Below, piece by piece: positions 5,350 through 7,228 of a stretch of DNA of 7,228 nucleotides. Each line of letters opens with the position of its first letter. Positions within the stretch are counted from its first letter, which is position 1. The notes under the pieces are model-generated. The model did not search any database, had not been told where the DNA came from, and saw only the letters and a program-made list of their open reading frames with translations. The DNA comes from Acidimicrobiia bacterium (GTDB lineage: Bacteria; Actinomycetota; Acidimicrobiia; Spongiisociales; ZC4RG35), in the NCBI GenBank assembly GCA_003230435.1, contig QIDW01000080.1, positions 1 to 7,228 of the forward strand, in the 5' to 3' direction. A program made the position numbers and the translations under genes.

Positions 5350-6123
5350 GTGGCAGCCGCGATCATCTGGGGCCTGATCCAGGGTCTCACTGAATTTCTC
5401 CCTGTCTCATCTTCGGGACACCTTGTGATCATCCCTGCCTACCTTGCAAAGTTCGGCCTGGACATCGCGCCTCCCAGCCTTGCTATCACGGCCGTCCTTC
5501 ATCTGGGAACGCTGCTCGCGGTGCTCGTCTACTTCCGGGAGGACGTGAGCAAGGTTCTCAGGCTTCGCACCGATCCCGAGGGTCGCAAGATCGCATTGTT
5601 GGTGGCTGTCGGCACCATCCCGGTGCTCATCGGGTTGCCTTTGAAGGACACCCTCGAGTCATTCCAGGACACCGTCTCCAATGTCGGTTGGGCCCTTGTA
5701 GTGACTGGCCTGATTCTTGTCATTGGCCAGCGACTGGCAACCGGTGCTCGAGTGTTGATGGACGGACGTGTTTCCGATGCTGTCAGCGTCGGAATCGCCC
5801 AGGCCTTTGCCCTCATCCCCGGCATGTCGAGGTCCGGCATCACGATCAGCACCGGCAATGGCAGAGGTTTCACTCCCGTTGAGGCAGCGCGCTTCTCTTT
5901 TCTTCTCGGCATTCCCGCGATCGCGGGAGCTGGACTCATAGAGCTACCGGATCTTCTTGGTTCCGGCGAATTCGGGCTCGATTTGCTCATAGGCTTCACA
6001 GTTGCCGCGGTGTCCGGATATTTCGCCATCGCCTGGTTGCTGGCAGCGCTGAGGAACGTGGGCCTGATTCCTTTTGCGATCTACACCCTGGTGGTGGGTC
6101 TTCTCACCGTTGTGGTGTTCTAA
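5350..6123 (+). CDS. uppP: Undecaprenyl-diphosphatase UppP (BacA)
   Basis: UppP removes a phosphate from undecaprenyl diphosphate at the membrane, recycling the lipid carrier for peptidoglycan and other wall polymers; raised levels give bacitracin resistance. The 257-residue, strongly hydrophobic protein carries both signature regions. The first is QGLTEFLPVSSSGHL (11-25), with the E/Q-x-x-x-E motif (Gln11, Glu15) and His24. The second is PGMSRSG (157-163), with Arg161. HLGTLLAVLVYFRED (51-65) is also typical. It is slightly shorter than the usual 265-280, mostly at the N terminus. The GTG start is the only plausible one in frame, though no clear ribosome-binding site precedes it. It lies 29 bases after the SAF gene on the same strand and is probably co-transcribed. 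Confidence 0.95.
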   Translation: MAAAIIWGLIQGLTEFLPVSSSGHLVIIPAYLAKFGLDIAPPSLAITAVLHLGTLLAVLVYFREDVSKVLRLRTDPEGRKIALLVAVGTIPVLIGLPLKDTLESFQDTVSNVGWALVVTGLILVIGQRLATGARVLMDGRVSDAVSVGIAQAFALIPGMSRSGITISTGNGRGFTPVEAARFSFLLGIPAIAGAGLIELPDLLGSGEFGLDLLIGFTVAAVSGYFAIAWLLAALRNVGLIPFAIYTLVVGLLTVVVF

Positions 6124-6141
6124 GCAGCGATACTGGTCCAT

Positions 6142-6540
6142 ATGCCAGAGCGAAACGTCATCGGCACCGATCTCCAACCGTGCAGCATCGATCCGATCAC
6201 CGGATGGTTTCGCGACGGAACATGCGAGACAGCACCCGAAGACGTGGGAAGCCACACCGTCTGCGCCGTCGTCACCGCTGAGTTCCTCGAGCATCAGCGC
6301 ACGGTTGGCAACGACCTCATTACTCCGATGCCTCAATACCAGTTTCCCGGCCTCAAACCTGGCGACCGCTGGTGTGTCACCGCCCGCAACTGGTTGAGGG
6401 CGTACCGGGATGGGGTAGCTGCACCCGTGGTGCTGGCCTCAACCCACGAACGGGCTTTGCAGATCGTGCCGCTGGAGGTGCTGGAAGGGCTGGCTGTCGA
6501 CGTCCCGGATGATCCGGGCGGACTTTCCCGAGAGAGTTAA
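6142..6540 (+). CDS. DUF2237 family protein
   Basis: A 132-residue soluble protein of the DUF2237 family, whose function is unknown to me. Family hallmarks are clear: NVIGTDLQPCSIDPITGWFR (5-24), the CETAPEDVGSHTVCAVVT stretch (28-45), GNDLITPMPQYQFPGLKPGD (56-75), RWCVTARNW (76-84) and APVVLASTHERAL (94-106). Four conserved-looking cysteines lie at 14, 28, 41 and 78, which may bind metal or form a redox site; that is inference. The ATG start is 18 bases after the uppP stop with no obvious ribosome-binding site, so coupling to uppP is likely. Its stop codon lies inside copy 2 of the dispersed hairpin repeat. Confidence 0.9.
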   Translation: MPERNVIGTDLQPCSIDPITGWFRDGTCETAPEDVGSHTVCAVVTAEFLEHQRTVGNDLITPMPQYQFPGLKPGDRWCVTARNWLRAYRDGVAAPVVLASTHERALQIVPLEVLEGLAVDVPDDPGGLSRES

Positions 6541-6569
6541 GCCCGGATACGGGCGTAACTACCGGAGGT
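6535..6569 (-). repeat. Dispersed hairpin repeat, copy 2 (between convergent genes)
   Basis: Second copy of the 35-nt unit at 139-173, identical at 31 of 35 positions. It forms a 10-pair stem (6536-6545 with 6550-6559, GATA loop) with one internal A-G mismatch (6540/6555), extended by one further pair, 6535/6560. It spans the TAA stop (6538-6540) of the plus-strand DUF2237 gene, and it ends 6 bases before the stop codon of the minus-strand thiamine-diphosphate enzyme. The mismatched A is the last base of that TAA stop. The position suits a two-way terminator for convergent genes, although neither side has a clear T-run. Confidence 0.65.
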
Positions 6570-6575
6570 AACGGG

Positions 6576-7228
6576 TTATTGGGAGTAGTTGGAGGATATC
6601 CGCATCGTCTCCGCGATGTGAACGTTGATGAGAGAGGGCTGGCCTGACTCCTTCGCTCGTTCCAGAGCGGGTCGAATCTCATTCGGGTCGGTGACAAACT
6701 CCCCGTAACCGCCAAGTCCCTTGACCATCTCGTGATAAGGCCGAATGCCGAGGTCCGTCGCCACGAGCCGTTCGGGGTAGGCCATCTTGTGGAAGGTCTT
6801 GATGTTGGCCCAGACACCGTTATTGCCGACCACCCCGATGATGGGCAAGCCGAGCCTGACCATCGTGTCGTATTCCATGGCGTTGAATCCGAAGGCCCCG
6901 TCACCAAAAACGATGCCCACCATCTTCTCCGGAAAGACCGACTTGGCCGTGCCGAACGGGCCCGGGTCGAGCACATGTCCGGCGGTCGAGGTTTGCAGCC
7001 AGCGGGCCGTGGTTGAGACGATGTCGCCGCCATCGACGGCCACAATGGAGTCGGGACCGAAAAACTCAGAAACCTCCTTGGCAAACCTCTGTGGCATGAC
7101 AGGTGACGAGTCGTCGGTCGCTTCGACAAGTGCGGCTGCTGCCTTCTCCGTCTCGGCTTCCATGATTTCGGAGGTCCACAGCGGTCTCTCGTTGCGTCTG
7201 ATCTCATCTGCCCTGGCGACGAGCTGGC
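6576..7228 (-). CDS. Thiamine-diphosphate enzyme, C-terminal part (acetolactate synthase-like), partial
   Basis: The minus-strand frame stays open from the TAA at 6576-6578 to the right edge of the window (216 residues visible), so this is the C-terminal part of a longer gene and the ATG at 7163 is internal. Family members are usually about 550 residues. Counting from that internal Met, VAVDGGDIVS (41-50) opens the C-terminal domain. The thiamine-diphosphate/magnesium motif runs from GDGAFGFNAMEYDT (87-100) to VVGNNGVW (111-118), and GQPSLINVHI (174-183) follows. The sequence resembles acetolactate synthase-like proteins of the IlvG type, 2-hydroxyacyl-CoA lyase and oxalyl-CoA decarboxylase. 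The missing N-terminal half would be needed to choose between them. It converges on the DUF2237 gene with the repeat between. Confidence 0.85.
   Translation of the reverse strand, partial: QLVARADEIRRNERPLWTSEIMEAETEKAAAALVEATDDSSPVMPQRFAKEVSEFFGPDSIVAVDGGDIVSTTARWLQTSTAGHVLDPGPFGTAKSVFPEKMVGIVFGDGAFGFNAMEYDTMVRLGLPIIGVVGNNGVWANIKTFHKMAYPERLVATDLGIRPYHEMVKGLGGYGEFVTDPNEIRPALERAKESGQPSLINVHIAETMRISSNYSQ

Noticed and set aside
5913..5928. 16-bp perfect palindrome TCCCGCGATCGCGGGA containing GCGATCGC
   Set aside because: It encodes the I-P-A-I-A-G stretch, a segment I recall as typical of UppP. A single copy gives no evidence of a HIP1-like repeat or operator.
6504..6518. Inverted repeat CCCGGAT-G-ATCCGGG near the DUF2237 3' end
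   Set aside because: Lies within coding sequence with almost no loop. It resembles the repeat core only by its GC-rich letters and lacks the TAACTACCGGAGGT flank.
6377..7207. Minus-strand open frame of 276 codons, longer than the thiamine-diphosphate frame
   Set aside because: Its product is Arg/Pro/Ser-rich without motifs, while the neighbouring frame carries clear GDG and NN cofactor motifs.

Overview
This window looks like chromosomal DNA of an actinobacterium outside the well-studied mycolate-making groups. A deep-branching lineage such as Acidimicrobiia is my best guess, not a proof. The base composition is moderately GC-rich by eye and GTG/TTG starts are frequent. The gene set (galU, a MoeA/gephyrin-like protein, a GlpR-like membrane protein, an FmdB-type zinc ribbon, a SAF-domain protein) matches a neighbourhood I recall from actinobacteria, including the Mycobacterium tuberculosis Rv0991c-Rv0996 region.

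Layout. Two gene blocks diverge from a 75-bp intergenic gap (4389-4463). Leftward (minus strand) runs a tight, probably co-transcribed series: plsY (phospholipid synthesis), galU (UDP-glucose), moeA/glp, moaC (molybdenum cofactor), a GlpR-like membrane protein and a translin/TRAX-family protein. Most junctions overlap by 4-11 bases or are separated by 5. The only real gap (49 bases) lies before the GlpR-like gene. After the translin stop codon comes a perfect 14-bp hairpin, then a tRNA-Ala(CGC) gene on the same strand. Rightward (plus strand) run an fmdB-like gene, a SAF-domain membrane-anchored protein, uppP (undecaprenyl-diphosphatase) and a DUF2237 gene. The last converges on the 3' end of a thiamine-diphosphate enzyme that enters from the right edge and is incomplete here.

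How it fits together. PlsY, GalU and UppP supply envelope synthesis. MoeA/Glp and GlpR correspond to a gephyrin-like protein and its membrane receptor, linked to cell division in Corynebacterium. MoaC and intact MoeA active-site motifs also tie the locus to molybdenum cofactor synthesis.

Most notable items: (1) a bacterial translin/TRAX homologue with a TRAX-like acidic motif, just upstream of a tRNA gene; (2) a 35-nt hairpin repeat present in two copies 6.4 kb apart, each immediately after a minus-strand stop codon, with one compensatory base-pair change; (3) a Glp-GlpR pair with moaC between them; (4) an FmdB/Ruc-like zinc ribbon in which a zinc-ligand Cys appears replaced by His; (5) a compact GalU. 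No CRISPR array, insertion sequence or phage gene is visible. The window is mostly ordinary housekeeping DNA with a few unusual details.
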